NCBI GenBank assembly: GCA_016709995.1
Contig: JADJLQ010000001.1
Location: 344,001 to 408,000, forward strand
DNA: 64,000 nt
Direction of reading: 5' to 3'
Source of the DNA: Saprospiraceae bacterium
GTDB taxonomy: Bacteria; Bacteroidota; Bacteroidia; Chitinophagales; Saprospiraceae
Shown here piece by piece: positions 17,456-27,550 of the stretch. How positions within the stretch are numbered: position 1 is the stretch's first letter; each line of letters starts with the position of its first letter. The position numbers and the translations under genes were made by a program. Below the pieces are notes generated by a model that ran no database searches, had not been told where the DNA came from, and worked only from the letters and a program-made list of their open reading frames with translations.

Positions 17456-18721
17456 CTATAAATATTTGTCTTTCCACCATTGTATCAATCTCTCTTTGAT
17501 TTTTTGTTCTGATGCGTTTTCCTGTGGAATATAGAAAGGGGTACCCGCGATCGCCTCCGGAAAGTATTCCTGAGGTACGAAATGATCATCATAGCCATGT
17601 GCATATTTATAATCTTTGCCATAATCCAGGGATTTCATCAACTTGGTAGGAGCATTGCGCAGGTGCAGTGGTACCGGCTGAGAAGATTCATTTTTAACCG
17701 CATCCAAAGCCGCATCGATAGCCAGGTAGGCTGAATTGCTTTTGGCAGAGGTAGCCAGATAGATGGCCGTCTCAGACAGGATGATTCTGGCTTCAGGCAT
17801 ACCGATCATGTGTATCGCTTGAAAACAGGCTGTAGCGATGAGCAATGCATTTGGATTGGCTAGGCCGATATCTTCTGAGGCGGATACAATCAATCTGCGG
17901 GCTATAAATTCAATATCTTCACCACCATGCAACATCCTTGCCAGCCAATATACTGCTGCATGTGGATCACTGCCACGGATCGATTTGATCATAGCTGAGA
18001 TTATATCATAGTGTTGGTCTCCTCCCTTGTCGTACCGGCCTATGTTTTGTTGCACAGCAGCTGACACGCTCTCATTGGTGACATTAATGATTTCTTCTCC
18101 GGACAAGTAGAGGATCTCCAGGATATTATATAACTTCCTACCATCCCCTCCTGATAATAGTACGAGGCTATCGGTTTCGGTGAAGACCCATTTTCGGTCT
18201 TTGAGAAGTTCATCCTGGGTGGTTGCTTTGAGTGCCATCCTTACCAGGTCTTCGTCGTCCAGAGCCTTGAACACAAAGACCTGGCATCTGGACAATAGGG
18301 CCGAGATCACTTCGAATGAGGGGTTTTCTGTAGTAGCTCCAATCAGTGAAAAAGTGCCTTTTTCTACTGCATGCAGTAGTGAATCCTGCTGGGATTTCGA
18401 AAATCGATGTATTTCATCAATAAACAAGATTGGATTGGCCTGGTCAAAAAAATGTTGTCTTTGTGCTTTGTCTATCACTTCGCGGACATCCTTGACTCCG
18501 GACTCTATCGCACTCAATTGGAAGAAAGATCGTTTTTGAAGAGCGGCAATCAATCTACCTAAAGTGGTTTTGCCGGATCCGGGCGGTCCCCATAAAATCA
18601 TAGAGGGTGTATTACCAGATTCTATCAGCTTTCTAAGGACTGCCCCCTGGGCCATCAGATGTGCTTGTCCTGCAAAATCATCCAGGTTTTGTGGTCGCAT
18701 TCGTTCTGCCAGAGGTATCAT
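17456..18721 (-). CDS. rarA: Replication-associated recombination protein A (AAA+ ATPase)
   Basis: RarA/MgsA family AAA+ ATPase related to clamp loaders and eukaryotic WRNIP1, acting at stalled replication forks. Motifs: PLAERMRPQNLDDFAGQAHL at the start, Walker A WGPPGSGKTTLGR, Walker B ILFIDEIHRFSKSQQD, sensor 1 LIGATTENPSFEV and arginine-finger region ALLSRCQVF. The C-terminal tetramerisation domain follows (SAMIKSIRGSDPHAAVYWLA and the ending YFPEAIAGTPFYIPQ). 421 residues is standard. It lies 105 bases downstream of the surA-like gene on the same strand. Confidence 0.96.
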   Translation of the reverse strand: MIPLAERMRPQNLDDFAGQAHLMAQGAVLRKLIESGNTPSMILWGPPGSGKTTLGRLIAALQKRSFFQLSAIESGVKDVREVIDKAQRQHFFDQANPILFIDEIHRFSKSQQDSLLHAVEKGTFSLIGATTENPSFEVISALLSRCQVFVFKALDDEDLVRMALKATTQDELLKDRKWVFTETDSLVLLSGGDGRKLYNILEILYLSGEEIINVTNESVSAAVQQNIGRYDKGGDQHYDIISAMIKSIRGSDPHAAVYWLARMLHGGEDIEFIARRLIVSASEDIGLANPNALLIATACFQAIHMIGMPEARIILSETAIYLATSAKSNSAYLAIDAALDAVKNESSQPVPLHLRNAPTKLMKSLDYGKDYKYAHGYDDHFVPQEYFPEAIAGTPFYIPQENASEQKIKERLIQWWKDKYL

Positions 18722-18826
18722 GCAGCTAAAATATAAAGAATACCAGACCTGGACTGTGACCTAGAGGAAAACGAAAATAGGATTACGACTCTCAGCTCTT
18801 CAATTATGATTATAAAAATCTAACCC

Positions 18827-20188
18827 TTATTTATCTTTTTTTATCCACTGTGAAACATTAGGGCAGGATAAAAACAGAGGATCAACTCTTACGTAAGTAT
18901 CCTGGATATGGCTCTCGAGCCAGGTGGTGAGCACTTCGTTCTTTTTGCCTTCTTTGGCTAATGCCTGGAATTTTGAATAGTCCTGTTTTAAATTAGCTTG
19001 ATGAGGATCGGTCCTGGTATTGAGATATAAGATTTTATAATATTTTTCACCAGTAGGAGTGATTAATTCTACTGGATTGGATATACCTTTCACCTTGACC
19101 GTATCGAGGGTAAAATAAACTTCGGGCTCCAGGTCTTTAATTTCAAAGAAGGTATCGCCTGTCTTGGGATTGGTGATTCTTCCGTCATTGTTATAACTCT
19201 GCTCTTTTTTATCTCCAAATTGTTTTACTGCCTGGGATAAAGTGATGGAATCTTTCTCAATCATGTTTTTGACTCTGATCAATTTGTTTTTGGCCAAGTC
19301 AAGGTCTTGTTGTTCGATCTCAGGTTTGATCAGTATATGCCTTGCATGAATGGTATTTCCTCGCAATTCGAGTAGCTGAATGATATGAAAGCCAAATTCA
19401 GTCTCAAGGATTGGAGAAATCTGTGATGGCTCGAGATTGTATGCTGCAGCCTCAAATTCTGGTACGAAGGTGCCTCGTTTGGCCCAACCAAGATCTCCGC
19501 CATTTCTAGCAGAACCCGGGTCATCAGAGAACGTAGAAGCCAAATCAGTGAATTGCTCACCTGCTTGCAGTCTTACTAGTATCTTTTCCATTTTAGCCCT
19601 GGATCGGGCTTTGGATGAATCATTTGCCACAGGTTTTACCACGATCTCAGATACTTCTACCTCACTGCTCAGGTAAGGCAAACTATCACTTGGGATTTTA
19701 TTGTAAAATTCTTTGACTTCTGTAGGCGTTATGAGGATATCTTCCATTAGTTTAGTACGCATTTTTTCAGCGATGAGTTGATTTTCCAGGTCAGTACGAA
19801 ATTCTTCTCTTACTTCGTTGATAGATTTACCGTAGTAGGCTTCAAACTGGGTGACATCATTGCCCATAGATTCAAGAATGCGTTCTATCCTGGCTTCTAA
19901 TTGACTGTTTACTTCTTCATCTGTGACAACTACACTATCCACAAAGGCCTGGTGAACCAATAATTTTGAAACCATCATATTCTCAAGCATAAAACACTTT
20001 TCTTCGGGTCTCACAGGTCCCTGGCGAGATTCTATAAGTTTGATCTGTTCAGCCAGGTCCGAGAGTAAGATTACTTCATTACCCACTTCACAGATCACTT
20101 TATCTATGATTTGTCTTTGGCTGACAGCATTTGTCCAGGCAAATAAAAGGATGATGCCCGATAGAAGGAAAGACTTGAGTGCGGCCAT
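18827..20188 (-). CDS. SurA-like periplasmic peptidylprolyl isomerase
   Basis: SurA-type outer-membrane protein chaperone. I chose the ATG at 20188 because it opens a clean signal peptide (MAALKSFLLSGIILLFAWTN, then AVSQ) one base after the upstream stop; in-frame starts further upstream only add non-signal sequence. The order is an N-terminal SurA helical domain (DKVICEVGNEVILLSDLAEQ), then two parvulin domains at roughly 175-270 (FTDLASTFSDDPGSARNGGD, then LGW) and 275-380 (ARHILIKPEIEQQDLDLAKN). Last gene of a three-gene foldase operon (23013 to 18827). It probably assists beta-barrel and T9SS envelope proteins. Confidence 0.9.
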   Translation of the reverse strand: MAALKSFLLSGIILLFAWTNAVSQRQIIDKVICEVGNEVILLSDLAEQIKLIESRQGPVRPEEKCFMLENMMVSKLLVHQAFVDSVVVTDEEVNSQLEARIERILESMGNDVTQFEAYYGKSINEVREEFRTDLENQLIAEKMRTKLMEDILITPTEVKEFYNKIPSDSLPYLSSEVEVSEIVVKPVANDSSKARSRAKMEKILVRLQAGEQFTDLASTFSDDPGSARNGGDLGWAKRGTFVPEFEAAAYNLEPSQISPILETEFGFHIIQLLELRGNTIHARHILIKPEIEQQDLDLAKNKLIRVKNMIEKDSITLSQAVKQFGDKKEQSYNNDGRITNPKTGDTFFEIKDLEPEVYFTLDTVKVKGISNPVELITPTGEKYYKILYLNTRTDPHQANLKQDYSKFQALAKEGKKNEVLTTWLESHIQDTYVRVDPLFLSCPNVSQWIKKDK

Positions 20189-20189
20189 A

Positions 20190-21043
20190 TTATTTATATT
20201 GAAAAGTGACATTGTTTTTTCTGAGTTCGGTTTCGTATAATTTGGTTTTAAAATCTTCGACAAGTTTGTTTTTTCTTTGGTTGAGGATAATGCGCCTCGC
20301 TTTGGGTGCCACATAAGACATCGGTGCTGCATCTTGTTTCGAGACTAATTCTAATACCTGAAAAAAATAGGTATACTGTTTATCACTAAAACTAAGGCTT
20401 TCCCCAGTAGTCCAGTTTCTTGTACTGATTCGGTTCGCGGGAAAAAGACTTTCAATATCCTCAAGATTATGCCAGACACTATCTTCCAGGTGAAAGATAC
20501 CGTCGTATTTCTCGCTCATACGGGCTAGTTTTTTACGATTGGCATCATCATTTATTCCGTCCCACCATTCTCTGACATTACGCAGTTCCTTGATATCATC
20601 CGGGATTTTTACAAAGTAACAACGTATGATCGAAGTCTCAAGTTGATACTGGTCTTTGTTTTTTCATAAAAATCCCTTAATTCTTCTTCAGAGACTAAAG
20701 AATCCAGGTTTTGCTCGGTCAACAATTTTTGAAAATTAAGGCTGATAAGTGATTCACTGTATTTTTTGAGCAATTCTTCAATTTCCAAATCCTGGGGAAT
20801 ATGTTTTTCTGCTTCCGTTAAAAAAACTTGCTCCTTAGTCCACCTTGTAGCAAAAGAGCCTATCAATTGCAGGCTGTCATCGTGATTGGCGTTTAGAGGA
20901 AACATTCCTGCCATATCACTGAGGTGTAATTTTTTGTCATAAACAGTCGCGATGAGTTTGTCCACTGGTTTATTCTTATTATCAAGCAAATTACAACCTT
21001 GGATCAGGATCATGAAAAGTAAAAGTGAGTTTAGGTAGCTCAA
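20190..21043 (-). CDS. SurA-N-like periplasmic lipoprotein, frameshifted
   Basis: Middle gene of the parvulin operon. The N-terminal part (TTG start at 21043, signal ending LIQGC, then KPVDKLIATVYDKKLHLSDM) and the C-terminal part (MSEKYDGIFHLEDSVW to VTFQYK) are in different frames. Adding one base to the six-base run at 20659-20664 gives the continuous junction FYEKNKDQYQLETSIIRCYF, bridging the gap between the two open pieces. The restored protein of about 285 residues resembles SurA-type chaperone domains lacking a recognisable active rotamase site. The start is TTG because TGA precedes it in frame. The homopolymer setting suggests a sequencing error. Confidence 0.75.
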
Positions 21044-21051
21044 AGTTCAGT

Positions 21052-23013
21052 TTATTTTTTAATCAAACTGTCGAATACTTCCTGATTGACTACTACTTTA
21101 TATTCTTTTTGTAATTGTGCGACCCATTCTTTCTCCAGATAATCCTGATAGTCTGCTATGACATAACCTCGTGCTTCTTCGAGTGTTTTTTGACTTGGGG
21201 GGAGTATCTTCTCCACTTTTTTCCAGGTAGTAATGCCTTTTTCTTTATCGATATTGAATGGTGTCAGGAAGTTGGCTGTCCAGGAAAGTGATTTCATCTC
21301 CTCTGATTCTTTCTCGAGATAATCTTTTTCAAATGTCACTAAAGTTTGTTTTTTATTAAATTTTTTAAACAATTTTTCCTGGGATTTTTTGCCTGAATAT
21401 GCATAAATGGTCTTTACCAATGCCTCGTCAGTGGATTTGACGGTGTACTCATTGACCATGGCCCGCTCATTCCACATATAAGCACTTTTGTTTTTATTGT
21501 AAAAGGCCTTTAGACCAACCGAATCACTTGAAGCTCTATCCCATACTGACTGCCTCGTAATCTCAAATAATAAAATTCCTTCTTCATACTCACGCATCAG
21601 ATTTCTGAATTCAGGGTAACTTTTTGACAAATTGCCTTGCTCAAATTCAATGACCTTGTCGTTGATATAAGATTTGAATATCGCCGGGACAATGACACTC
21701 CCAGGTGTGCCGTTGGGATATTGAAGTCTCTCCTGCGTATTGCTTTTAAGATATTGGGCAAAAGGTTTAGAGGTGTAGGAGGAATTGCCTAATCTGAATA
21801 ATTCTAAGTCTGGCAATTCAGGGGATACCTCCCAGCTAAATGAGGCTACATCTGTCGGCAATGCATCTGTAAAGTTCTTGAGGTTTTGATCGTTGACCTG
21901 AAAATGATTATTGCTTTTGATACGATCTATTACTCTGCTTCTGGCATATTGGTATCTGCTGTCAGACTCGAGTAAAACTTTGATTTTTTCTTTTGCTATA
22001 GCGTATGGTTCTTCTTCTTTCTGGCTTATTCTTTTGATGATATGCCATCCAAGTCGCGTTTCGATAGGTTTTGAAATATCGCCATCTATCTTAAGTGAAA
22101 AGACTTCGTCTTCAAATGTTTTGTCAAATTGATTGATCCCAATAAAGCCTATGTAACCATCCCTGGCTTTGCTGTTGGCATCTTCGGAGTAGGTGCCGAC
22201 CAACTGCTTGAAATCGCCTCCGTTTTTCAATTGTTGGTAAACCTGCATAGCTTTGTCTTTACTTCCAGGATCAGCAGGATTTTTGATAAGAATTTGAGCT
22301 ATTTCTATTTCCTTGCGCGCAGGTCTGATATCATCGACCCTAAGGATATGGTAGCCTGCACTGGATCTGACTGGTTTAGAAAACTCCCCGATTTTCAAAG
22401 CATAAATCGTGTTTTCAATGTTGTAAAATCCTTCCGGCAACATAGCTGATACATATCCCAGGTCACCACTATAATTGAGATTTGATCGATCGTCAGAATT
22501 GTCCATGACTACTTTTCCAAAGGGCACTCCTTTGGCCAATTCTTCGTAAGCTTTCATAGCACGTGTATAGGCGGAAAGGGTATCTGCAGGTGAAGCATTG
22601 GGAGCCAATTGAAAGAATACATGTTTTACAGAAATGTCGTGTTTCTGCCGCTCATAAATCTCTTTTATGAGCTGATCGGTAACCTCTTTGTCCATAATGT
22701 ACGAATTAGATACCTGCTGCTGATACATATGAAGTTCTTCCCTAAGATCCTGAAGAGTGTCAAGTTTCAAAGCCTTTGCCTTGGCTACTTTCAATTTAAA
22801 CTTTTGGTAAAGATCAAGGTATTCATCCAGGGATTTTTTGGAGTAATCTGCATCCTTTCCGTTGTTTTTGCCATAGATGTACAGAAACTCGTCCACACTG
22901 ACCGGACTATTATTAATCGTAAATAGTGTTTTTGAGAGATCCTGGCTAAAAGCAAAAAAGCTAAAGACTATAAAAAAAAGTAAAGTATAACTTATTCGTT
23001 TTGAATACTTCAT
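21052..23013 (-). CDS. PpiC-type periplasmic peptidylprolyl isomerase, 653 aa
   Basis: First gene of the foldase operon. Signal peptide 1-24 (ending FSFFAFSQ), an N-terminal SurA-like domain (LFTINNSPVSVDEFLYIYGK), then two parvulin domains: about 130-220 (VKHVFFQLAPN ... GDLGYVSAMLPEGF ... AGYHILRVDD) and about 235-330 (EIAQILIKNPADPGSKDKAM ... GYIGFIGINQFDKTFEDEVF ... LGWHIIKRI). The C-terminal 300 residues are helical, with a possible third, degenerate chaperone lobe. Its stop is 9 bases from the next gene. The triplet of large, middle and SurA-like proteins is a common Bacteroidota arrangement. Confidence 0.92.
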   Translation of the reverse strand: MKYSKRISYTLLFFIVFSFFAFSQDLSKTLFTINNSPVSVDEFLYIYGKNNGKDADYSKKSLDEYLDLYQKFKLKVAKAKALKLDTLQDLREELHMYQQQVSNSYIMDKEVTDQLIKEIYERQKHDISVKHVFFQLAPNASPADTLSAYTRAMKAYEELAKGVPFGKVVMDNSDDRSNLNYSGDLGYVSAMLPEGFYNIENTIYALKIGEFSKPVRSSAGYHILRVDDIRPARKEIEIAQILIKNPADPGSKDKAMQVYQQLKNGGDFKQLVGTYSEDANSKARDGYIGFIGINQFDKTFEDEVFSLKIDGDISKPIETRLGWHIIKRISQKEEEPYAIAKEKIKVLLESDSRYQYARSRVIDRIKSNNHFQVNDQNLKNFTDALPTDVASFSWEVSPELPDLELFRLGNSSYTSKPFAQYLKSNTQERLQYPNGTPGSVIVPAIFKSYINDKVIEFEQGNLSKSYPEFRNLMREYEEGILLFEITRQSVWDRASSDSVGLKAFYNKNKSAYMWNERAMVNEYTVKSTDEALVKTIYAYSGKKSQEKLFKKFNKKQTLVTFEKDYLEKESEEMKSLSWTANFLTPFNIDKEKGITTWKKVEKILPPSQKTLEEARGYVIADYQDYLEKEWVAQLQKEYKVVVNQEVFDSLIKK

Positions 23014-23216
23014 AGAGTTGATGTTGTGGGCGCAAATTTACAAATTCATTCCTTATCGAAATTTTAAAATAGAAGAAGAAATGAGGTTTTTGAGAACAAA
23101 TCGGATATTAAAAGCACCTGATAGCACTTCTGAGCCAGACTAAGCTGTCAAAATGAGGCTGACCACGGCTCATATAAACTAAGAATATCGTCTATCATGC
23201 ATACTCAATAACACCA

Positions 23217-24218
23217 CTAATTAGGATCATTTTTGGCCAAAACCATTATTTTCTGGAGTGTTGCATCAATATCGTGTACGGGCAAGTCTAACTCTAATGT
23301 TTTTTGATTTAGCCAAAAATCTATATGACTGGCGAAGTCTTTGAGTTGATGGGTAAACCTTACGGCTACACCCAGCGCCATCAGCGCGGCTGCGTTACAA
23401 TATTGTTCGTAGTGATTTTTAATGGGAATACACATCAATTTTTTCTTTAAAAAAATCGCTTCTGCAGGAGTCTCAAATCCTCCACCGGTGATCACGCCAT
23501 GACTACCGATCATGCTTTGGGTGAATAATTCATCCTGAATTGGATAAAATGTGATGTTCTGATGCACCGAGATCTCTGTGATATGTGGAAGAAAACAATG
23601 AAACTTCAGACCTTTTATTTGAGTCAGATGGTGTTGGAAAAACTTCCTGTCGTAGCCACTCAGGTAGATGGTGATATGTCCTTGATCCTGAGGCGTTGAG
23701 GAGAGAATGTTCTGTTTGATGATTGGGGGTAATATAAAATCGTCATAGGATTGGAAATGCAGACCGATATAATGGGTCGAAGTGGCATATTCTTTTAATA
23801 TCCACTCTCCTAAGGGATTGCGGACTTTGGGTCTGGGAGAAAGCTGGCTTCGGAAGCTAGCTTGATGGCTTATCTGAATTGACGCTTTCTTTTTTATCTT
23901 ACAACTTAATGCTGCAATGGGCTCAAAATCATTGATTACAAGATCGTATTGCTCTGTAGGTAGTGCTTTTGCTTGCTTGATCACCGTGGTCCAACTGTTC
24001 TTTTTGACGATGTCTGTTAGGCTGAGCCCACCATGATGACCATAAAATAGCGATAGGCCCTTACTCGTGTACTTTATTGGAAGATTTACCGGCAAAGTAC
24101 AGTTTTGACCACTTAGGAAGATATCTACCTGGCCTAGTTTTTGAAGATGTGGAGTAAGCTGGACAGCCCGGCTGATATGGCCATTGCCGGTAGCCTGAAC
24201 CGCATATAATATTTTCAT
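23217..24218 (-). CDS. Glycosyltransferase, MJ1255-like (GT28/GT1 fold)
   Basis: A glycosyltransferase with a GT-B fold. The N-terminal glycine-rich motif ILYAVQATGNGHISRA and the C-terminal donor-site block SHGVITGGGFETPAEAIFLK followed by KKLMCIPIKNHYEQY (which resembles MurG and the MJ1255/TIGR00661 family) are clear. I start at ATG 24218; the TTG nine bases upstream is not needed. It lies 12 bases after the metallophosphatase stop, so the two are co-transcribed, which suggests a joint role in envelope lipid or glycolipid synthesis. Acceptor and donor cannot be read from the sequence. Confidence 0.85.
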   Translation of the reverse strand: MKILYAVQATGNGHISRAVQLTPHLQKLGQVDIFLSGQNCTLPVNLPIKYTSKGLSLFYGHHGGLSLTDIVKKNSWTTVIKQAKALPTEQYDLVINDFEPIAALSCKIKKKASIQISHQASFRSQLSPRPKVRNPLGEWILKEYATSTHYIGLHFQSYDDFILPPIIKQNILSSTPQDQGHITIYLSGYDRKFFQHHLTQIKGLKFHCFLPHITEISVHQNITFYPIQDELFTQSMIGSHGVITGGGFETPAEAIFLKKKLMCIPIKNHYEQYCNAAALMALGVAVRFTHQLKDFASHIDFWLNQKTLELDLPVHDIDATLQKIMVLAKNDPN

Positions 24219-24230
24219 CTTAGCCAAAAA

Positions 24231-25085
24231 TTAATGGATTTGCAATTTTGAAACGATCATGGCAGCAATCATAGAGGGTTCCATTTTAGTTTCTGACTTG
24301 ATTTCTTTTTGAATTTGCTTGAGGCCTGCCGGAAATTCTGCTTTGTTATAATGATAGATAGACCATTGTTTATCAAAATACTCCAAAGCAGTCAGGTTTT
24401 CTACCCAATCTCCGCTGTTGAGATATGTTGTGGTGCGATTTTCTTTAGATATGGTTCTGATCTGAGGTTGATGTATATGACCACATATCACATAATCATA
24501 TTGATTTTTTAAGGCCAATTCGATGGCTGTATCTTCAAAATTATTGATCCAGGAAACAGCTTTTTTGACACCGGATTTTACTTTTTTAGAAAAACTCATC
24601 TGTTCTTTACCAAATAGGAGCAGCAATTTATTGATCCATCGATTGATCCAAATTAATAAATCGTACCCTTTGCCGCCGAGCTTGGCGATGATTTTAGCAC
24701 TGCCTTTGGTGGTAGCATCAAATACATCACCATGAAACATCCAGTGCTTTTTACCATCCAGGTTTATGATTAATTTCTCGAGAATTTTAATATTGCCCAA
24801 CTTTAGATTGTGATATTTTCTCATAGCTTCATCATGATTGCCCGGGATGTAATAGATCTTGATTCCCTGACCAGCCATTTTTAGAAGTTTTCGCAAGACC
24901 TCAGTATGGGCAGTAGGAAAGTATTTTAGGCGGAGATTCCAAATATCTATGATATCGCCATTAAGGACAATCATATTAGGTTCTATACTTCCAAGATAAT
25001 TAAGCAATTCGTTGGCATGACTGCCGTACGTACCAAGGTGAATATCACTAAGGACTACCACATCAATTTTGCGTTTTTTCATCAT
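24231..25085 (-). CDS. LpxH-like metallophosphoesterase
   Basis: Calcineurin-like phosphoesterase resembling UDP-2,3-diacylglucosamine hydrolases. Metal motifs: VVVLSDIHLGTYGSH, MIVLNGDIIDIWNL, IYYIPGNHDEAM, MFHGDVFD and VICGHIHQPQI. I start at ATG 25085 (MMKKRKIDVVV); the upstream GTG at 25109 is less likely. No signal peptide, so cytoplasmic or membrane-associated. It pairs with the downstream glycosyltransferase. In Bacteroidota such proteins are often annotated as UDP-2,3-diacylglucosamine diphosphatase, but canonical LpxH cannot be assumed. Confidence 0.88.
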   Translation of the reverse strand: MMKKRKIDVVVLSDIHLGTYGSHANELLNYLGSIEPNMIVLNGDIIDIWNLRLKYFPTAHTEVLRKLLKMAGQGIKIYYIPGNHDEAMRKYHNLKLGNIKILEKLIINLDGKKHWMFHGDVFDATTKGSAKIIAKLGGKGYDLLIWINRWINKLLLLFGKEQMSFSKKVKSGVKKAVSWINNFEDTAIELALKNQYDYVICGHIHQPQIRTISKENRTTTYLNSGDWVENLTALEYFDKQWSIYHYNKAEFPAGLKQIQKEIKSETKMEPSMIAAMIVSKLQIH

Positions 25086-25204
25086 TAGCCTGAACTGTTT
25101 AAAATACACCTCTAAGTTCTGGTGGTTATGTTAAGTCCGTATAAAACTGATATTACCTTATTGTTAAATATTAAATAAAATTATAATACTTAATGATCAT
25201 TCAG

Positions 25205-26896
25205 TTAATCCCTTATCCATGCAACAGGCATATTGGGATTATACTGACCTTCTATTTGGGGGTTTTGTACATGATCGGTATAGGATTGAACCTGGCTGGA
25301 AATAAAATTGAAGAGTTCCTGAACAGTGACGATTTTATTGCTGTTCTTATCGGCTGCACCTTTGAGTCCTTTAATGAGGTAATGGCTGAATATACCTTGT
25401 CTCAGACCGCTGTCCTCGAGCGAAACCTCCCTGTTTCGGCAAGATAAAATAAAGGCTGTGCCGCCTTGTTCTCGGTTGAAAGTGGAATAATAGTTATTCA
25501 TAGACACAGTAAAATCAGCTTTTGCAGCCTGTGCCTCTGACATACCCCCTGCATAACAAGCGTCGATGAGACAGAGCTTGTGTTTGGCCCTTGACTTTTC
25601 CATGATCTGGGTGATTTCGTCGTGGTAAAGTTTATTGTTAAAACCGTCGAAATCAATAGGAATGAGTGCATTGTTGACCCCATGCCCGGAGTAATAGAGG
25701 ATGACTACATCGTTTTCATCTGCGCGCCCAAACTGCTCCTGAAGGGCGCTGATTATTTTGTCCCGGGTGGCATCTTCGTCGACTAAGATCTTTATTTGAT
25801 CATCCTTCAGAGCCCCGCCTTCCGGGCTTTTGAGAAAAGCATAAATCCTATAAGCATCATCATCGGAGTATCGAAGTGCAGGCATGTGTTCATACCTGGC
25901 TACGCCAACCACCACGGTCCAAATTTTGATTTCGTCATTTGTTTGAGGTCTGATGTCATTTCGTTGAGGGATTAAAGGGCGGTTTTCCAATATTTTTACC
26001 GGCTTGCCTTTCTCCCACATAGCAGCAAATACTTTACCACTGGTGAAGTACATAACCCCTCTACCCTGAGGGGCTACATCATCCCACTCACCTTCATACC
26101 GATCACCATTGGCATAGTATAATATGCCCTGGCCGCGAGGATCTCCATGATCAAAGGTGCCCACATATCTGGATCCATCCCTGTAGGTGTATACACCGGT
26201 TTCATTGTGGCACACATTTTCATTACAGTTTTTAAGCTCCCCGTTATGGTCTGAATTTGGTGTGGAGGCATCAGAAGAAAGTGCTGTATTTTGATTGGCC
26301 AAAGCTGGACCTTCGCTGCTTAAAGGCTGGTCCTGGTACCACTGAGCTGTGATTTTTTCTCCATTTTCATGTATAAGTGTTCCACTCCCTTCGCGCAGAT
26401 TGTTGGTCCATTGGCCATCGTAGATGGAGTGATCTGTATAATAATACCTGCCAAAGCCCTGTCTTACACCCGCATACAACAAGCCTTCATATTTTTCTCC
26501 ATTTGCATAAGAGTAGATGCCCTTTCCGTTGGGCATATCATTTTTCCATTCTCCCTCATAATATCCGCCTTCTGCAAATATCATTTTGCCTTTGCCTTCC
26601 AGCCTCGAGCGTTTGAAGGAGCCTGTGTACGTATCTCCGTTTTTAAAAATCATTTTGCCCTGACCTTCCCTATAGTTTTTGACCCACTGACCGGAGTAGG
26701 TGTTGCCATTATTCATCCAGAGGGTACCCAGTCCCTGGATCTGGGAAGCCACGAACTGGCCACTGTATTTGGCTCCGGATGGATATACAAAAGTGCCTGT
26801 TCCATTGGTGCATTGTCCTTGAATGCACTGGGCCAGGCTCATAGTGTAAGAAAAGCAATACAGGAGAATGGCGAAAAAAGATTTATATATGGTCAT
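25205..26896 (-). CDS. Secreted MORN-repeat caspase-like protease
   Basis: A 563-residue protein: signal peptide (1-22), about nine MORN repeats in two blocks (roughly 32-190 and 233-300; units such as GNTYSGQWVKNYREGQGKM and GDRYEGEWDDVAPQGRG), then a C14 caspase-like domain (about 323-563). The catalytic dyad is visible as His 405 in ILYYSGHGVNN and Cys 447 in LCLIDACYAGG, with the supporting block TAFILSCRNREVSLED. MORN repeats bind phospholipids or act as scaffolds elsewhere. Cys 24, 29, 224 and 229 precede each MORN block (CIQGQC, CNENVC) and may form disulphides. Export to the periplasm or surface is predicted. Target and trigger unknown. Monocistronic. Confidence 0.9.
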   Translation of the reverse strand: MTIYKSFFAILLYCFSYTMSLAQCIQGQCTNGTGTFVYPSGAKYSGQFVASQIQGLGTLWMNNGNTYSGQWVKNYREGQGKMIFKNGDTYTGSFKRSRLEGKGKMIFAEGGYYEGEWKNDMPNGKGIYSYANGEKYEGLLYAGVRQGFGRYYYTDHSIYDGQWTNNLREGSGTLIHENGEKITAQWYQDQPLSSEGPALANQNTALSSDASTPNSDHNGELKNCNENVCHNETGVYTYRDGSRYVGTFDHGDPRGQGILYYANGDRYEGEWDDVAPQGRGVMYFTSGKVFAAMWEKGKPVKILENRPLIPQRNDIRPQTNDEIKIWTVVVGVARYEHMPALRYSDDDAYRIYAFLKSPEGGALKDDQIKILVDEDATRDKIISALQEQFGRADENDVVILYYSGHGVNNALIPIDFDGFNNKLYHDEITQIMEKSRAKHKLCLIDACYAGGMSEAQAAKADFTVSMNNYYSTFNREQGGTAFILSCRNREVSLEDSGLRQGIFSHYLIKGLKGAADKNSNKIVTVQELFNFISSQVQSYTDHVQNPQIEGQYNPNMPVAWIRD

Positions 26897-26989
26897 AGGA
26901 TAGTCTATCTACAAGTAATAGCATAGGGGAGATGCATATTGTTTCACATAATTGTTTTTCAAAATATTTAACTTTGCAGAAAAAAAGCA

Positions 26990-27486
26990 ATGAACAAAAT
27001 TATTTTACTCGTTGGTGGGATGTTAATTCTATCTCTTTGTAAGAATCTGCCTACCAATGAAACCTTGCGCAACAATAACTCTGCTGTTATTAAATCTTTT
27101 GGTGAAAACATTGATGAATCAGGAAGCATAGATCTATCCAATGCCGTGGCGCTGATGGCAGATGCAGACAGTATGCCTATGAAGTTAGTAGGCAAAGTCA
27201 CCGAAGTATGTCAGGCGAAGGGCTGTTGGATGAATGTGGTAGCTGACAATGGCCAGGGAGAGCCCATCTTTGTACAATTTAAAGATTACGGTTTTTTATG
27301 CCTAAGGATTGTGCTGGTAAAAAAGTGACCATGGATGGAATAGTTTACAGAGAGACTACTCCAGTGGATGAATTAAGGCATTATGCTCAGGACAAAGGAG
27401 CCAGTGCTGAGGAGATCGCTGCCATCACAATGCCTAAGGAAGAGTTGAAATTTATGGCCAAAGGCGTTATTTTACATGAGAAGTAA
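26990..27486 (+). CDS. DUF4920 lipoprotein-like protein, frameshifted
   Basis: DUF4920 family protein of unknown function, common in Bacteroidota. The first frame covers MNKIILLVGGMLILSLC through EVCQAKGCWMNVVAD; the second carries MPKDCAGKKVTMDGIVYRET and the C-terminal MPKEELKFMAKGVIL block. Adding one T to the T6 run at 27292-27297 joins them as KDYGFFMPKDCAGKK, the conserved family sequence, giving about 165 residues. A lipobox-like LSLC follows the hydrophobic signal. TAACTTTG at 26969-26976 matches the Bacteroidetes -7 element, though the -33 part is poor. Probably a sequencing error rather than a pseudogene. Confidence 0.8.
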
Positions 27487-27504
27487 TTAAGTTTTTCTCG
27501 GGGT

Positions 27505-27537
27505 TTTGGAAGTAATTTGAAAATAGTTTTATATTTG
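27505..27537 (+). promoter_or_regulatory. Bacteroidetes-type promoter for tRNA-Gly
   Basis: TTTTG at 27504-27508 (-33) and TATATTTG at 27530-27537 (-7, exact TAnnTTTG) are 21 bases apart, which fits the primary sigma consensus in this phylum. Predicted transcription start is about 27544, 7 bases before the mature tRNA. Confidence 0.7.
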
Positions 27538-27550
27538 CACCACTTTATAA

